Source: Nevskia sp964451925
GTDB taxonomy: Bacteria; Pseudomonadota; Gammaproteobacteria; Nevskiales; Nevskiaceae
Direction of reading: 5' to 3'
DNA length: 64,000 nt
NCBI GenBank assembly: GCA_964451925.1
Contig: CAYVKA010000011.1
Span: 1 to 64,000 of the forward strand
Part shown: one piece after another, positions 35,649-44,228 of the stretch
Position numbering within the stretch: position 1 is the first letter of the stretch
Layout: each line of letters starts with the position of its first letter
Position numbers and translations under genes: made by a program
Notes under the pieces: generated by a model
What the model was told of the DNA's origin: nothing
Database searches by the model: none
The model's input: the letters and a program-made list of their open reading frames with translations, nothing else

Positions 35649-36617
35649 ATGGATCTCAAATCCGTCCTTGCCCCCGTCACGGGCGACATGGGCCGCGTCG
35701 ACGCGCTGATCCGCGCGCGGCTGTCCTCCGAAGTGGTGCTGATCAACGAGATCAGCGGCTACATCATCAATGCCGGCGGCAAGCGCCTGCGCCCGGCGAC
35801 GGTGCTGCTCAGCGCCCGCGCCCTCGGCGCCGCGGACGACCTGCCGTGCCTGCTGGCAGCGGTGATCGAGTTCATCCATACCGCCACGCTGCTGCACGAC
35901 GATGTGGTGGATCACTCCGACCGCCGCCGCGGCCAGAAGACCGCCAATGCCGTGTGGGGCAACTCCGGCGCGGTGCTGTCGGGCGATTTCCTCTACTCGC
36001 GCAGCTTCCAGCTGATGGTGGAGGCGGACCGCATGGCCATCATGCGCGTCATGGCCGACGCCACCAACGCCATCTCCGAAGGCGAGGTCCTGCAGCTGAT
36101 GAACTGCAACGACCCGGAAGTCACCGAAGAGCGCTACCTGCGCGTGATCGAACTGAAGACCGCGCGCCTGTTCCAGGCCGCCTCGGAGATCGGCGCCATC
36201 GCCGCCGATGCCACGCCGCAGCAACAGGCGCAGATGGCCGCCTACGGCCACGCGCTGGGCATGGCCTACCAGCTGGTCGATGACCTGCTGGACTACACCG
36301 CGGACCCGGAAGTCAGCGGCAAGAACCTGGGCGTGGACCTGGCCGAAGGCAAGCCGACCCTGCCGCTGATCTACGCCATGCGCAAGGGCACCGCCGAGCA
36401 CGGCGCCCTGATCCGCGACGCCATTGTGCAGGGTCATGCACAAAAATTGACCGAAGTGCTCGAAGCCGTTGAAGCCGCGGGCGCAATCCCGTACACTCGC
36501 GCCCTCGCTGAACGCTATAGCGATTCAGCAGTCGCGGCGCTGGGTGGATTTCCCGATTCCCCGTACAAACAGTCGCTGCAGGATCTGGCCCGTTTTACCA
36601 TCCAGCGGATGAGTTGA
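35649..36617 (+). CDS. ispB: Octaprenyl diphosphate synthase IspB-like trans-prenyltransferase
   Basis: 322 residues from ATG (MDLKSVLAPV); frames that open further upstream pass through the tRNA and are rejected. The trans-prenyltransferase motifs are GGKRLRPATVLLSARALG, the first Asp-rich LLHDDVVDHSDRRRGQ and the second LVDDLLDYTAD. The polyprenyl-type pattern before the first Asp motif (IEFIHTATLLHDD) fits long-chain synthases. It makes the C40 (or similar) side chain of ubiquinone/menaquinone, complementing ubiG in this window. The exact chain length cannot be told by eye. It is flanked by two tRNA-Pro genes. Confidence 0.94.
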   Translation: MDLKSVLAPVTGDMGRVDALIRARLSSEVVLINEISGYIINAGGKRLRPATVLLSARALGAADDLPCLLAAVIEFIHTATLLHDDVVDHSDRRRGQKTANAVWGNSGAVLSGDFLYSRSFQLMVEADRMAIMRVMADATNAISEGEVLQLMNCNDPEVTEERYLRVIELKTARLFQAASEIGAIAADATPQQQAQMAAYGHALGMAYQLVDDLLDYTADPEVSGKNLGVDLAEGKPTLPLIYAMRKGTAEHGALIRDAIVQGHAQKLTEVLEAVEAAGAIPYTRALAERYSDSAVAALGGFPDSPYKQSLQDLARFTIQRMS

Positions 36618-36629
36618 GAGGGGCTTTAG

Positions 36630-36706
36630 CGGGGCGTAGCTCAGCTTGGTAGAGCGCTTGCTTCGGGAGCAAGAGGTCGCAGGTTCGAATCCTGTCGCCC
36701 CGACCA
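36630..36706 (+). tRNA. tRNA-Pro (anticodon CGG)
   Basis: 77 bases with encoded CCA. The acceptor stem CGGGGCG pairs with CGCCCCG. The anticodon stem CTTGC/GCAAG encloses loop TTCGGGA with anticodon CGG. The T arm GGTTCGAATCC is present. It begins 12 bp after the ispB stop. The gene content changes abruptly just beyond its 3' end, so it may mark an integration boundary. Confidence 0.97.
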
Positions 36707-37127
36707 ATTAAGTATATGATCTAGAACGACTTTTTTGTCGTTCTAGAGCCAAATCCCTGCTGTAATACCTTCTTCGGGTGCAAGATCCGCACTCTATCCG
36801 CATTCGGGGAACGTTGGCATCCAGAAACCAACGTGAGCAGGTGCGCGCAGACGGAAAGCGTGGGATCAGGTGCGACGTCTTGGCGAAGAGGGGCGTCGTC
36901 AAATCGAGACGTTGCTCGATTTGGCACCGACCCCCAGCTTCCGGGGCTGCAACGTAGACCAGACTCTGCACCGTGGCGGCCTTGCCTGTTCGGACGCTCT
37001 CGGTGTTCGCCCAAAGCAGCTGTGTTTCTAAACCCTAAATTGGGATGCGGAGGCAGGGCAGCCGGAAAAGGTACCCTGCCCCCCATCTTGATGCGGCCGC
37101 GGTGCCACCCGGGGTGGCGCGACTATC
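36707..37127. other. Non-coding stretch after tRNA-Pro, start of a lower-GC accessory region
   Basis: No supported gene in about 420 bp. Short open frames exist on both strands (for example 36833-37156 plus), but none has family-like sequence or a ribosome-binding site. The stretch contains a perfect hairpin at its beginning (separate entry), a second exact inverted repeat CAAATCGAG/CTCGATTTG (36900-36908 and 36915-36923), and GCCACC/GGTGGC (37104-37118) just past the hydrolase stop. It may be a decayed junction of an integrated element. Confidence 0.4.
36720..36747. repeat. Perfect 11-bp inverted repeat with a T6 loop, 13 bp after tRNA-Pro
   Basis: TCTAGAACGAC (36720-36730), TTTTTT (36731-36736) and GTCGTTCTAGA (36737-36747) form a perfect stem. 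The T run is in the loop rather than after the stem, so it is not a standard intrinsic terminator. It could still help end the tRNA/ispB transcript, or be the trace of a mobile element end. Confidence 0.6.
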
Positions 37128-37922
37128 TCACTTGCCGGCCGCTGCTTTCGCAATGAACCCGGCGACCTCGGCGGGATGCGAGAGCATAGGGACGTGGCTG
37201 GAGTTGATATAGATGGTCGTCGCCTTGATCTGCGCGGCCATCTGCTTCTCCAGCTCCGGTGAGATCATCCGGTCCTGATCCGCCACGATGTAGTAGCTGG
37301 GCCTATCCTTCCAGGCCGCGACTGTGACTTTGGCACCGAGCTCATTCGGGCCACTGGCCTGCCCCTGCGTCGCGGCCAGGATCTTCTTCTCGGCCGGCGT
37401 CAGGTCCTGCGCGAAGGCGTCGGCGATACCCGGGTCGGTCAGACGGAGGTAGCCATTCGCATCCGGGCGGAACTCCTTGGCGCCTGGCGTCGGCGCGGCC
37501 TTGCCGTTCAGGTCGCCGGCGGATTCGCCGGCGTCGGGGGCGAACGCGGCGACGTAGACCAGTGCGGCCACTTTCGGATCGCTGCCAGCTTCGGTGATCA
37601 CGGCACCGCCATAGGAATGGCCTACCAGGAGCACGGGGCCGTCTTCCAGGGCGAGGGCGCGTTTGACGGCGGCGGCGTCGTCCGCAAGCGTGGTGAACGG
37701 AAGGTGGACCGCGGTGACGTGGAACCCCTTTTTCTCCAGCAGCGGAATGATTTTATTCCAGCTGGAGCCGTCCGCCCAGGCACCGTGCACGAGCACGATG
37801 TTGTGCAGGCTGGCAGCTTGCGCCGCGGCGGGCGCCAGTGCCAGCAGCGCCAGTGCGCCGGCGCCGACGGCGTGCTGCGCCCGCCGGACCAGCCAATTGC
37901 CGCGAGTATTGCTTCGCTTCAT
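37128..37922 (-). CDS. Secreted alpha/beta hydrolase (esterase-like)
   Basis: 264 residues starting MKRSNTRGNW, with GGAG a few bases upstream. The signal peptide (about 1-36) ends ALAPAAAQA. The hydrolase core begins NIVLVHGAWADGSSWNKIIPLL (oxyanion HG). The nucleophile is Ser103 in VGHSYGGAV, the acid is probably the Asp in YYIVADQDRMI, and the His is in NSSHVPMLSHP. This compact type resembles plant-like/EstC esterases that act on small esters; the substrate is unknown. It lies 167 bp downstream of the SDR gene on the same strand and may share its TetR-controlled promoter. Confidence 0.86.
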   Translation of the reverse strand: MKRSNTRGNWLVRRAQHAVGAGALALLALAPAAAQAASLHNIVLVHGAWADGSSWNKIIPLLEKKGFHVTAVHLPFTTLADDAAAVKRALALEDGPVLLVGHSYGGAVITEAGSDPKVAALVYVAAFAPDAGESAGDLNGKAAPTPGAKEFRPDANGYLRLTDPGIADAFAQDLTPAEKKILAATQGQASGPNELGAKVTVAAWKDRPSYYIVADQDRMISPELEKQMAAQIKATTIYINSSHVPMLSHPAEVAGFIAKAAAGK

Positions 37923-38089
37923 TTCATCGCTCCTTCGATCTGAAAGTACAGGCCGTGGGTAAATCCTGTCTTTTCGGAAGTTTGTGAACAAGCCGAAAAA
38001 ACGGGTTCGAGGCGTATTCGCCTTGATACGCTTCACATCCGTCCAACGCCAAGCCGCAGAGCGGAGGCCGCGAATGCGCGATGTTCTGT

Positions 38090-38905
38090 TCACGACGCGG
38101 CCTGCCGCGCCACGCCAAAGGATTTGGCCAAGGTCGACCGCCAAAGCCATTCAGGGAGTATCTTTTGAAGGATATGCGCTCCTTGGGTATGCACCGGGTA
38201 GCGCAGCCGTGCGGTTGCATCGGTAGCGGCGCGGAAGATGGTTGTGGCGACACGCGCCGGTCCAGGGAGCGATGACTCCGGCGCTGTCGCCTCGCGCATC
38301 GAGCGTTCGACCGCTCCAAGACCAGGTTGATAGGCGTCGTGCTGCGCAAACTCCTGCACAAAGTTGGTCCTGATTCCGCCCGGCTCAACCAGCTTGATCC
38401 GGATGTTGAGGGGAGCGAGCTCGTAGTACAGCGACTCACTCAGGCCCTCCAGCGCAAACTTGCCTGCGCAATACGCGGAGAGGAATGGAATCCCGAAACG
38501 TCCGGTTACAGAGGACACGTTCACGATGACGCCGCCGTTTTGCGCGCGGAAGGCCGGTAACACGGCCCGCATTACATGAATTGGCCCAAAAAAATTCGTC
38601 CGAAAGTGCTGCTCGATGCCTTCAACCGTCAATGCCTCCAACGGGCCCGCCATTCCCACGCCGGCATTGTTGACGACGGCATCGATGCGTCCCGTCGTGC
38701 GCAGACACTCAGCGACCGCTGATTGCACGGACACGCGGTCGGTCACATCCAGGGGCAATCGCAGCACCCGCTCGTGCCGGCTCCAGCCGCCGATCTTCTC
38801 CGGGTGCCTGGCTGTGGCACAAACGCGCCAGCCCCGGTCGATGAAATGCTGCGCGGTAGCTTCGCCAATCCCGCTTGCCGCACCGGTGATCAATACGATT
38901 TTCAT
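38090..38905 (-). CDS. SDR family oxidoreductase
   Basis: 271 residues. The cofactor motif TGAASGIGEATAQHF, the LPLDVTD region, VNNAGVGMAGPLEAL and the catalytic YCAGK (with VNVSSVTG providing Ser) make a complete classical SDR. KIVLITG at the very start gives no leader, so it is cytoplasmic. The substrate is not identifiable; such proteins are commonly annotated as dehydrogenases acting on ketones, aldehydes or steroids. It is divergent from tetR, with a 26-bp palindrome in the shared promoter region 38906-39097, so repression by that TetR is likely. Base composition is less GC-rich than in the housekeeping genes. Confidence 0.9.
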   Translation of the reverse strand: MKIVLITGAASGIGEATAQHFIDRGWRVCATARHPEKIGGWSRHERVLRLPLDVTDRVSVQSAVAECLRTTGRIDAVVNNAGVGMAGPLEALTVEGIEQHFRTNFFGPIHVMRAVLPAFRAQNGGVIVNVSSVTGRFGIPFLSAYCAGKFALEGLSESLYYELAPLNIRIKLVEPGGIRTNFVQEFAQHDAYQPGLGAVERSMREATAPESSLPGPARVATTIFRAATDATARLRYPVHTQGAHILQKILPEWLWRSTLAKSFGVARQAAS

Positions 38906-38918
38906 GAGAGTCTGCGTT

Positions 38919-38944
38919 TATTTTGGACTAAACAGTCCGGAATA
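38919..38944. promoter_or_regulatory. TetR operator-like palindrome, copy 1 (SDR/tetR divergent promoter)
   Basis: Arms TATTTTGGACT (38919-38929) and AGTCCGGAATA (38934-38944) are separated by four bases; the inner GGACT/AGTCC match exactly and the outer parts have two mismatches. A good -10, TATACT (38943-38948), for the tetR direction overlaps its edge. A near-identical palindrome occurs at 39748-39773. Confidence 0.72.
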
Positions 38945-39097
38945 TACTACAGATTGCGACCGTGGATGGCCGGTAGCGCCGCTTCGTCTCTTTGGAGAAG
39001 ACGGTCGCCGTGTAAAATTGGCAGGTAAAAGGCAGATCGCACCCGCAGCCAACGGGTGTCGATCTGGAAGTATCCAGAAGCACCACCGGAGATCGGG

Positions 39098-39685
39098 ATG
39101 GCCAGGCACAAGGAATTCGACCGGGACTCGGCGCTCGCTCTGGCCCTGGACGTGTTCTGGGAGAACGGATACGGCAATACCTCCACCGACGTCCTGCTGG
39201 GCCGCATGAAGATCAGCCGGCAGAGCCTCTACGATACGTTCGGAGACAAGAAGCATCTCTATCTGGAAGCGCTGAAGGCTTACACCGAGAAGAGCATCGG
39301 CGAAGCCATTCGCCATTTGAACAAGCCGCAAAGACCTCTGGCTGGCATCGAAGAAATGCTGGTCGCTCTGGCATCGAAGCCTGCAAAGGAGCGAGTGCTG
39401 GGATGCATGGGCGTGAACGCAGTCTGCGAGTTCGGAAGTGCCGATCCCGACGTCATGAACGCAATGGCAGAGCCTAGCGGCAGGCTGATGGAGGCACTGC
39501 AAGACCGTCTGCGCGAGGCAAAGGCCCAAGGCGAGGTAGCCGACGATCTCGACGAGTCAGGCGGTGCGATGTTCGTGAATTCGATCATGAATGCTATTCG
39601 AGTCTCGGCAAGGGCAGGTGCGCCAAAGCCGGCTCTTGTCGCCATGGCGAAGTTCACCCTGGACGGGATCAGGCGTCGCCAGTAG
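39098..39685 (+). CDS. TetR/AcrR family transcriptional regulator
   Basis: 195 residues starting MARHKEFDRDSALALALDVFW, with GGAG at 39088-39091. The N-terminal helix-turn-helix (about 8-55) reads GYGNTSTDVLLGRMKISRQSLYDTFGDKKHLYLEAL, a good TetR pattern. The C-terminal ligand domain contains the TetR_C_16-like ERVLGCMGVNAVCEFG segment with Cys residues; some relatives (for example NemR-type) sense electrophiles through Cys, but that is only a possibility here. It is divergent from the SDR, with one operator in between and another before the downstream DUF6351-like gene, so it probably represses both and itself. Confidence 0.9.
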   Translation: MARHKEFDRDSALALALDVFWENGYGNTSTDVLLGRMKISRQSLYDTFGDKKHLYLEALKAYTEKSIGEAIRHLNKPQRPLAGIEEMLVALASKPAKERVLGCMGVNAVCEFGSADPDVMNAMAEPSGRLMEALQDRLREAKAQGEVADDLDESGGAMFVNSIMNAIRVSARAGAPKPALVAMAKFTLDGIRRRQ

Positions 39686-39747
39686 TTGAGGTGCTCGCAA
39701 AAGCCTGATTCAGTTTTTGCTCCGGCAGTGCCAAGAAAGACCCTTTT

Positions 39748-39773
39748 TATTTTGGACTGAGTAGTCCATAATC
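39748..39773. promoter_or_regulatory. TetR operator-like palindrome, copy 2 (before DUF6351-like gene)
   Basis: Arms TATTTTGGACT (39748-39758) and AGTCCATAATC (39763-39773) around a four-base centre. The left arm is identical to copy 1. CATAAT (39767-39772) may be the -10 of the downstream gene, so a bound repressor would cover the promoter. The site lies 65 bp before the GTG start. Confidence 0.7.
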
Positions 39774-39838
39774 GGTCGAATAAGGTCCTACCTGCCCATC
39801 ACGCCATGGGCAATGGCATAACCGGGAGGAGAACCCAG

Positions 39839-42022
39839 GTGCGTAGACTTCTGATGGCCGCTCTGCTGGCCAATGGCCTCGTTTTGCTGTGCGCTTGCGG
39901 CAGCGGCCAGCCTGTTGCTTCCCCGCCGTCCATCAACGTGCTTTCGAGCCGGACGGATCTGATCGCCGGTGGCAATGCGCTGGTCGAAATCGTGCCGCCG
40001 CCGGGAGTGGACCCCGGCGACATCAGGGTGCAGCTCGGCAGCAGCGACATTACTGGCAGCTTTGCCATGCGCGCCAATGGCAAGTTCGAGGGCCTGGTCA
40101 CCGGCCTGGCCGACGGCGCCAATGTGCTGTCGGCCAGCAGTGGAGATGGGGCGAGGTCCAGCGTTTCGCTGATCAATCACCCGATTTCAGGGCCTGTGCT
40201 TTATGGACCGCAGATCACGCCCTGGTCCTGCGGTGCTGGGGCAGTGGACGCGCAATGTGATCGCCCGGTTTCGTATTCCTACAAGTACATCTCCAGCAAT
40301 ACCGCCAAATCGGGCTTTCAGGACTACGATCCGGCCAATCCGCCCACGGATGCTGCGAACACAACGACCGATACCGGAGTGACGGTACCCTTTGTTGTCC
40401 GACTCGAAACTGGCGTGATCGACCGGGACTACTACAACGTGGCGGTTCTGTTCGACCCAAAGAAGAGCTGGGCGCCATGGCAGCCACAGGCCGGCTGGGA
40501 TCGGAAGCTGCTGGTCAAGCATGGCGCTGGCTGCGGCATGGGCTATGGCCAGTTGAACACCGTGGCGATGTCCACGGTGCTCGATCAATACGCGTTGTCT
40601 AAGGGACACGCCGTGCTGTCGGTGGCGCTCAACGATGCGGGGCACAACTGCAACCTGCCAGTCGAGGCCGAGGCCATGATCATGACGAAGCAGCATTTCG
40701 TCGAAGCCTATGGTCCGCCGGCCTACACCTTCGGCTTCGGCGCGTCGGGAGGCGGCCTGGCTCAGCAGTGGATGGCGAACGCTTTTCCGGGAATCTACGA
40801 CGGTACGATCACCCAGGTGGCATTTCCGGACGCTGGATCGACAGCCGTCGAAGTCGAGGACTGTGCGCTGCTGCGCAACTATTTCCTGGGGCCGGGTCTT
40901 GCATGGACCGGGCAGGCGCAGGCCGCCGTGGCCGGGCACATTTACGACGCCGGCAGCGGAGATGCCGTGTGCCAGAACTGGGTCGACTTCTATGGATTCA
41001 ACAAGGCCTTCAATCCATCCGAAGGACTTGGCCTGACGGACCTCCTGCTCGCGGGTCTGGCTCAGTCGCAGGGTGCAACAATCGCTCCGACGTCCTTCGG
41101 TGGTTGCGACGCCACTGCGGCCCAGATCTACAACCCCCTGCTGAATCCCGGCGGTGTGCGCTGCACGCTGCAGGATTACATGGTGACGATGTTCGGCCGG
41201 CGCAGCAGCGATGGCTTCGCCAATCGAGCCTATTCGAACGTTGGCGTGCAATACGGCCTGGCGGCGCTTAACAGCGGCGCGATCACGCCGGAACAATTTG
41301 TTGATCTCAACTCGAAAATCGGATCGCACGACATCGACTACAAACTCCAGCCGACACGTGTGGCGGCGGATGCCGGCGCGCTGGCAACCGCCTACCTCAC
41401 GGGATACGTCAACGAAGCGAAGGGGATGGCTACGGTCGCAAACATCCATCTGCGGCCCATCGACACGACGACGATCCACCACCAATACCGTGCCTGGTCG
41501 ATTCGCGCCCGACTCGATCGTGCGAACGGTACCCACGGCAACCAGGCGATCTGGTACAACGCGGGCAGTCAGAATGAGGCCTATGACGCGATGGATCAGT
41601 GGCTGACCGCGCTCGCGAGCGACAACAGCAATGCGAGCCTTGCGCAGAAAGTGATCAACAACCGTCCCGCTGCGGCTAATGATCGCTGCAATAACCAGGA
41701 CGGCAGCGGTCTCACCATGCGGCAGTGCACCGGTGTGGATGATGGATCTCCTCGAATGGCCGCCGGAGAAGACCTGACCGACGATATTGTGGAATGCCAG
41801 CTCAAGCCCCTTAACCGCAACTCATATTCGGTAACCTTTACCGATGCTCAATGGTCGGCGCTGCAGTCAGTGTTTCTGAATGGTGTTTGCGACTATTCCC
41901 TTCCAGGCAAAGCGCAACAAATGGCGCAGGTGTGGATGACGTATCTGGATGCGGTGGGGCAGCCGATTGTGGGTGGGATGCCGCTTCCGGCACCGCCGCC
42001 GGGATCCGGTTTGTCGTGGTAA
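39839..42022 (+). CDS. DUF6351-like secreted lipoprotein, tannase/feruloyl-esterase-type hydrolase
   Basis: 727 residues from GTG, chosen because GGGAGGA (39824-39830) lies eight bases upstream; an ATG at 39806 has no such site. The N-terminus RRLLMAALLANGLVLLCACG is a probable lipoprotein signal. The bulk resembles large secreted esterase-like proteins of the DUF6351 type: WDRKLLVKHGAGCGMGYGQ, FGFGASGGGLAQQW (nucleophile elbow GASGGG), several Cys suited to disulfides, and a late His-bearing ATVANIHLRPIDTTTIHHQY region. A role in hydrolysing hydroxy-ester or polyester oligomers is inference. It stands alone behind a copy of the TetR operator. Confidence 0.75.
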   Translation: MRRLLMAALLANGLVLLCACGSGQPVASPPSINVLSSRTDLIAGGNALVEIVPPPGVDPGDIRVQLGSSDITGSFAMRANGKFEGLVTGLADGANVLSASSGDGARSSVSLINHPISGPVLYGPQITPWSCGAGAVDAQCDRPVSYSYKYISSNTAKSGFQDYDPANPPTDAANTTTDTGVTVPFVVRLETGVIDRDYYNVAVLFDPKKSWAPWQPQAGWDRKLLVKHGAGCGMGYGQLNTVAMSTVLDQYALSKGHAVLSVALNDAGHNCNLPVEAEAMIMTKQHFVEAYGPPAYTFGFGASGGGLAQQWMANAFPGIYDGTITQVAFPDAGSTAVEVEDCALLRNYFLGPGLAWTGQAQAAVAGHIYDAGSGDAVCQNWVDFYGFNKAFNPSEGLGLTDLLLAGLAQSQGATIAPTSFGGCDATAAQIYNPLLNPGGVRCTLQDYMVTMFGRRSSDGFANRAYSNVGVQYGLAALNSGAITPEQFVDLNSKIGSHDIDYKLQPTRVAADAGALATAYLTGYVNEAKGMATVANIHLRPIDTTTIHHQYRAWSIRARLDRANGTHGNQAIWYNAGSQNEAYDAMDQWLTALASDNSNASLAQKVINNRPAAANDRCNNQDGSGLTMRQCTGVDDGSPRMAAGEDLTDDIVECQLKPLNRNSYSVTFTDAQWSALQSVFLNGVCDYSLPGKAQQMAQVWMTYLDAVGQPIVGGMPLPAPPPGSGLSW

Positions 42023-42376
42023 GCACAGACCGGGCAAAAGTGATTCTCTGTTTTGTGGCCTGGTTGAGCATGTAAGCTGAAAGCCTTTGGCGTGGCTCAA
42101 CGTGAGGCTGGAAACGACCTGCGATGGAATACACCAAGTGATCAGAGGCGGAATCCCCTAACAGTTCATAAGTGCGGCCTTCAGACGAACCGAAAGGACT
42201 CGGCGGACTGTATTTTTAAGGAATTGTAATTATTTTACGTTGATTTTGTTAAGCCAGATTGATTCGTTATTTTTTTAGCACTGAAGCTCTGGGCATCAAT
42301 GAACGAATCAAAAACGGCAGCGGCATACTAAAAAGTCCTTCGTATACATACAAATAACAACGGGTATCGGTTTTTT
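42023..42376. other. AT-rich intergenic region upstream of the secretion locus
   Basis: No gene seen in 354 bp. An inverted repeat GTTGAGC (42063-42069)/GCTCAAC (42095-42101) follows the lipoprotein stop and may help end its transcript. The part from about 42210 to 42370 is the most AT-rich in the window and carries a 10-bp inverted repeat TTGATTCGTT (42259-42268)/AACGAATCAA (42302-42311). This segment very likely holds the promoter of the nine-gene array; no single -35/-10 pair stands out. Confidence 0.55.
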
Positions 42377-44218
42377 GTGGAGACCGTCCGCAAAGCCGCA
42401 TCCTCCAAGTGTTGCAGCCTTGAGCGTAACGGCAACAGAACCGTCACATCGCGCTCCTACCATCGAAAAATCCGCTTCATTTCACTCGGACAGCTTTTGC
42501 ATGCCTTCCTGTCGTGCAAACTGGGGAACGCTTTGTGTACGCGCACTTTGCTTGCTACGCCCAAAATAGTTACGGCAGGTTTATACATCGCGGCCGGCAC
42601 TTGGCTTGTGCTGTCAGGCATGCAGCCTGCGTTTGCGCAGGTACCCGAAGCAGCAGCGGCGTCGACGTCCAAAGACAGTGACAAGTCTTCGGCGACGGTG
42701 ATCAACAAGCCGCCGGTACGGACACTCGATATTTTCGAGTATCTCGTCGAGGGAAACTCGGTGCTCGACGACGCGGCAATTGGTGACGCGGTCGAGCCGT
42801 TCCTGGGCCCCGGAAAAGCCGCCGATGACGTCGACAAGGCTCGCGCCGCGTTGGAAGACGTATATCACGCCCGCGGCTACAAGACCGTATCCGTGGCCAT
42901 TCCCCGCCAGACGGTTCGTAACGGCGTCGTCCACCTGCAAGTGATTGAAGGGCATATCGGCCATCTCGAGGTCGTCGGGTCGCAGTATCACTCGATCGAT
43001 CAGATCAAGGCGGAAGCGCCATCGCTGGCGGAGGGTGCCGTCCCGGATTTCAATCAGGTGCAAAAGGACATCGTTACCCTCAATCAGCAGGCGGACCGCA
43101 AGGTCACGCCGGCGCTGAAGGCTGGGGCGACGCCCGACACCGTCGATATCGATCTGGTCGTTGATGATCATCTGCCGCTGCACGGTTCAGTCGAGATCAA
43201 CAATCGCAAGAGCCAGGATACCAGCGAGTTGCGTACCGTAGGCTCGCTGTCCTACGACAATCTATGGCAGCTGGGCCACAGCGTGTCCGTTTCCTACCAG
43301 ACGGCGCCGGAAAACCAGAACGACGCCAGGGTGATCTACGGCTCCTACCTGGCCAGGTTCGGCAGCAGCCCGTTCAATCTGCTGGTCAATGGGATCGATA
43401 CCAACAGCAATGTCTCGACTGTGGGCGGTACTGATGTCATCGGCAAAGGGCAGGTTGCCGGCATCCGCGGCATCTGGACCCTGCCGGGCAACGACGCCGT
43501 CTATCGCAGCCTGACGGCGGGAGTTGATTACAAGCACTTCAAGAACCTCACCGCTCTGGGCGGGCAGGGGTTTGAAACCCCGGTGACCTATTTTCCGTTC
43601 ACCGTGGCGTATGACGTGGTACAGCGCTTTCCTGCATCGGCGTTGCAGGCAAACTTCACCTTCACCTTCGCCAATCCCAAGATCGGTAGCACAACCGATA
43701 CGCTGAAGCTGAGTCGCGCCACCGGCGCAAGGGGGCAGCAGTTCTCCTACCGCGGCAGTTTCAGCTGGACCCAGGATCTGCCGCACGGGACACAAAGCCT
43801 GCTGCGCTTCAGCGGTCAATACACCGATCAAGTGCTGATCACCAACGAGCAATTCAGCGCGGGCGGATGGGACACTGTGCGCGGCTACCTGGAGGCGGAG
43901 GCGCTAGGCGACCTGGGCTTTGACGGCACCATCGAAATCCGCAGTCCGGCGCTGGCCGATTCGCTGCGCCCCGGCAAGGGCAGGTTGTTTGAGGATTTCC
44001 GGGTCATTGCTTTTGTCGACGGCGCCGACCTGACGGTACATGAGCCTGCCAACGACCAGCAGAGTCAGTTCGGATTGGCCAGTTTTGGCGCCGGCGCCAG
44101 CTTCAAGGTGTTTTCCTTCCTCAGCGGCGCAATTGATTGGGCCGATCCGATTCTGTCGGGCCCGGCGACGCGTGCCTGGTCGAGCCGCGCATTGTTCCGC
44201 GTCTGGACCTCCTTTTAG
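42377..44218 (+). CDS. Two-partner secretion outer-membrane transporter TpsB (ShlB/FhaC family)
   Basis: 613 residues from a GTG. The first 88 residues form an unusually long basic leader ending in a signal-like segment (TAGLYIAAGTWLVLSGMQPAFAQ, in parts); there is no clear Shine-Dalgarno, so the start is uncertain. Two POTRA domains follow (about 112-268: LDIFEYLVEGNSVLDDAAI; VVHLQVIEGHIGHLEVVG). The 16-strand barrel domain (about 270-613) has the loop-6 tip motif VRGY at 501-504 and a final strand ending in Phe. TpsB exports a large TpsA across the outer membrane; the partner is at 51320 onward. It lies 10 bp before the ExbB fusion. Confidence 0.9.
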   Translation: METVRKAASSKCCSLERNGNRTVTSRSYHRKIRFISLGQLLHAFLSCKLGNALCTRTLLATPKIVTAGLYIAAGTWLVLSGMQPAFAQVPEAAAASTSKDSDKSSATVINKPPVRTLDIFEYLVEGNSVLDDAAIGDAVEPFLGPGKAADDVDKARAALEDVYHARGYKTVSVAIPRQTVRNGVVHLQVIEGHIGHLEVVGSQYHSIDQIKAEAPSLAEGAVPDFNQVQKDIVTLNQQADRKVTPALKAGATPDTVDIDLVVDDHLPLHGSVEINNRKSQDTSELRTVGSLSYDNLWQLGHSVSVSYQTAPENQNDARVIYGSYLARFGSSPFNLLVNGIDTNSNVSTVGGTDVIGKGQVAGIRGIWTLPGNDAVYRSLTAGVDYKHFKNLTALGGQGFETPVTYFPFTVAYDVVQRFPASALQANFTFTFANPKIGSTTDTLKLSRATGARGQQFSYRGSFSWTQDLPHGTQSLLRFSGQYTDQVLITNEQFSAGGWDTVRGYLEAEALGDLGFDGTIEIRSPALADSLRPGKGRLFEDFRVIAFVDGADLTVHEPANDQQSQFGLASFGAGASFKVFSFLSGAIDWADPILSGPATRAWSSRALFRVWTSF

Positions 44219-44228
44219 CGGAGATGAC

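Noticed and set aside
35516..36706. The two tRNA-Pro T-arm segments as attachment-site repeats around ispB
   Set aside because: The identity is explained by two real tRNA genes with intact stems and different anticodons; no integrase lies between them.
36833..37156. 107-codon frame in the post-tRNA gap
   Set aside because: No ribosome-binding site, no recognisable family, and it overlaps the end of the hydrolase gene on the other strand.
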